A DNA stretch of 5,394 nucleotides from Solirubrobacterales bacterium (lineage in GTDB: Bacteria > Actinomycetota > Thermoleophilia > Solirubrobacterales > 70-9): positions 1-5,394 of the forward strand of contig JACDBR010000217.1 of NCBI GenBank assembly GCA_013694825.1, written 5' to 3'. The translations under genes were made by a program, and so were the position numbers. Every line of letters starts with the position of its first letter. The first letter of the stretch is position 1. The notes beneath the pieces are model-generated. The model was given only the letters and a program-made list of their open reading frames with translations, searched no databases and was not told where the DNA came from. Below are positions 4,535 through 5,394 of the stretch, piece by piece.

Positions 4535-5394
4535 TCAGGCGACTTCGCGGAGCTCCGGGAAGTCCGCGATCACGCGCTCGAAGATCGCCAGCGCACGGTC
4601 GAGGTGCTCGCGCTCGTGGGTCGCCATCAGCGAGGTCCGAAGCAGCGCTCCGGCCGGCGGCACCGCTGGATGCAGGGCGACGTTCGTATAGACGCCGGCC
4701 TCGTAAAGCGCCTTCCACAGGCGCACGCAGAGCCAGTCGTCGCCGACGACCACGGGCACGATCGCGGTCAGGGCCTCGCTTCCATCCGGAAGCCGGGTCG
4801 GCTCGACGACGCGCAGCCCAAGCTCGGCGAGGCCGCGGTGCAGGTAGGCGGCGTTGGCGAGCAGGCGACCGAGCAGCTCGGGACCTTCCGCACGGATCAC
4901 CCGCAAGGCGGCGAGCGCCGACCCGACCGCCGAGGGGACGCCGGCAGCGGTGAAAAGGAAGGCGCGTGAGGCGACCCGGAGGTACTCGATGACGTCGGCC
5001 GGCCCGGCCATGAAGCCGCCACAGGAGGCAAGGCTCTTGGAGAAGGTCCCCATCCGCAGGTCGACGCGGTCCTCGAGCCCGAAGAGCTCGCAGGCGCCGG
5101 CTCCCCGCTCGCCGAGCACGCCCACCCCGTGGGCCTCGTCGACCAGCAGTCGGGCGCCGTAGCGCTCGGCCAGCTCGACGACCTCGGGAAGCGGGCAGAT
5201 GTCGCCCTCCATCGAGAAGACGCCGTCGACGACAACCAGGATGCCACCGCCGTCTTCGACCGCTCGACCCAGCATCCGCTCCAGCTTGTCGCTGCGGTTG
5301 TGGCGGAAGGGTCGCATGCGGGCGCCGGACAGGGTCGCTCCGTCGAGGATCGAGGCGTGGTCGCCGGAGTCGCAGACGATCGTGTCGCCCGGCT
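4535..5394 (-). CDS. PLP-dependent alpha-oxoamine synthase, C-terminal part (SPT/AONS/KBL family)
   Basis: The last 285 residues of an enzyme of about 390-400; the start lies beyond the right edge, and the ATG at 5317 is internal because the frame continues with conserved sequence (DSGDHASILDGATLSGAR). The family condenses an amino acid with an acyl-CoA or acyl-ACP, releasing CO2: 8-amino-7-oxononanoate synthase (biotin), 2-amino-3-ketobutyrate CoA ligase, serine palmitoyltransferase and 5-aminolevulinate synthase. Visible motifs: H12 in DHASILDG; DEAHGVGVLG (85-94) with D85 for the pyridine nitrogen and H88; GTFSKSLASCGGF (115-127) with the PLP lysine K119; and the C-terminal NVALHPAVPP...LRTSLMATH, which is characteristic. 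The TFSKS...GGF wording with SRAFLFTA following it is closer to serine palmitoyltransferase-like members than to the TLSKA/TLGKA of BioF and Kbl, from memory. Substrate is therefore open. It points toward, but is separated by 376 nt from, the IHF gene. Confidence 0.88.
   Translation of the reverse strand, partial: PGDTIVCDSGDHASILDGATLSGARMRPFRHNRSDKLERMLGRAVEDGGGILVVVDGVFSMEGDICPLPEVVELAERYGARLLVDEAHGVGVLGERGAGACELFGLEDRVDLRMGTFSKSLASCGGFMAGPADVIEYLRVASRAFLFTAAGVPSAVGSALAALRVIRAEGPELLGRLLANAAYLHRGLAELGLRVVEPTRLPDGSEALTAIVPVVVGDDWLCVRLWKALYEAGVYTNVALHPAVPPAGALLRTSLMATHEREHLDRALAIFERVIADFPELREVA

Noticed and set aside
4282..4953. Plus-strand open frame of 223 codons across the gap and oxoamine synthase
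   Set aside because: Arg/Ala/Ser repeats only, and its second half is opposite the clearly conserved oxoamine synthase; no ribosome site.
1..5394. CRISPR array, tRNA, insertion sequence or prophage
   Set aside because: No regularly spaced repeats, cloverleaf, transposase or integrase motifs, or terminal inverted repeats were seen on reading both strands.

Overview
The window is GC-rich DNA with C/G-ending codons, GTG as well as ATG starts, and an actinobacterial-type integration host factor gene. These point to a high-GC actinobacterium. The style of the proteins (HAE3-type MMPL exporter, degenerate thioredoxin-like lipid-side protein, small lineage-restricted membrane protein) makes me suspect the Thermoleophilia/Solirubrobacterales side, but that is an impression and not proof.

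Layout. (1) Positions 1-2406, plus strand: the end of a tightly overlapping operon. It holds the C-terminal 340 residues of an RND/MMPL-family exporter, then a membrane-anchored thioredoxin-fold protein whose active-site motif has lost its first cysteine, then a free-standing B3/B4 (phenylalanyl-tRNA synthetase beta editing-like) domain protein. The junctions are ATGA and GTGA overlaps, so the three are probably translationally coupled. (2) Positions 2407-2589: a gap with a GC hairpin after the operon, a possible -10 element, and two mutually exclusive leader hairpins. (3) Positions 2590-3727, plus strand: a two-gene unit of unrecognised function, a soluble coiled-coil-like protein with a conserved-looking Cys/His and Trp-rich C-terminal half, followed 13 nt later by a small four-helix membrane protein. 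(4) Positions 3728-3780: a strong GC hairpin between convergent genes. (5) Positions 3781-4158, minus strand: the actinobacterial IHF-type nucleoid protein (mIHF/sIHF family). (6) Positions 4159-4534: a 376-nt non-coding stretch with a plausible minus-strand promoter, several perfect palindromes and hairpins. (7) Positions 4535-5394, minus strand: the C-terminal 285 residues of a PLP-dependent alpha-oxoamine synthase, running off the right edge.

How they may fit together: the exporter and the thioredoxin-like protein both place cysteines on the outer side of the membrane, so a redox, chaperone or structural link between them is plausible but unproven. The oxoamine synthase has a serine-palmitoyltransferase-like active-site lysine motif, hinting at lipid or amino-ketone synthesis, but its exact substrate cannot be read from this fragment. 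No CRISPR array, tRNA, rRNA, insertion sequence or phage gene was seen.
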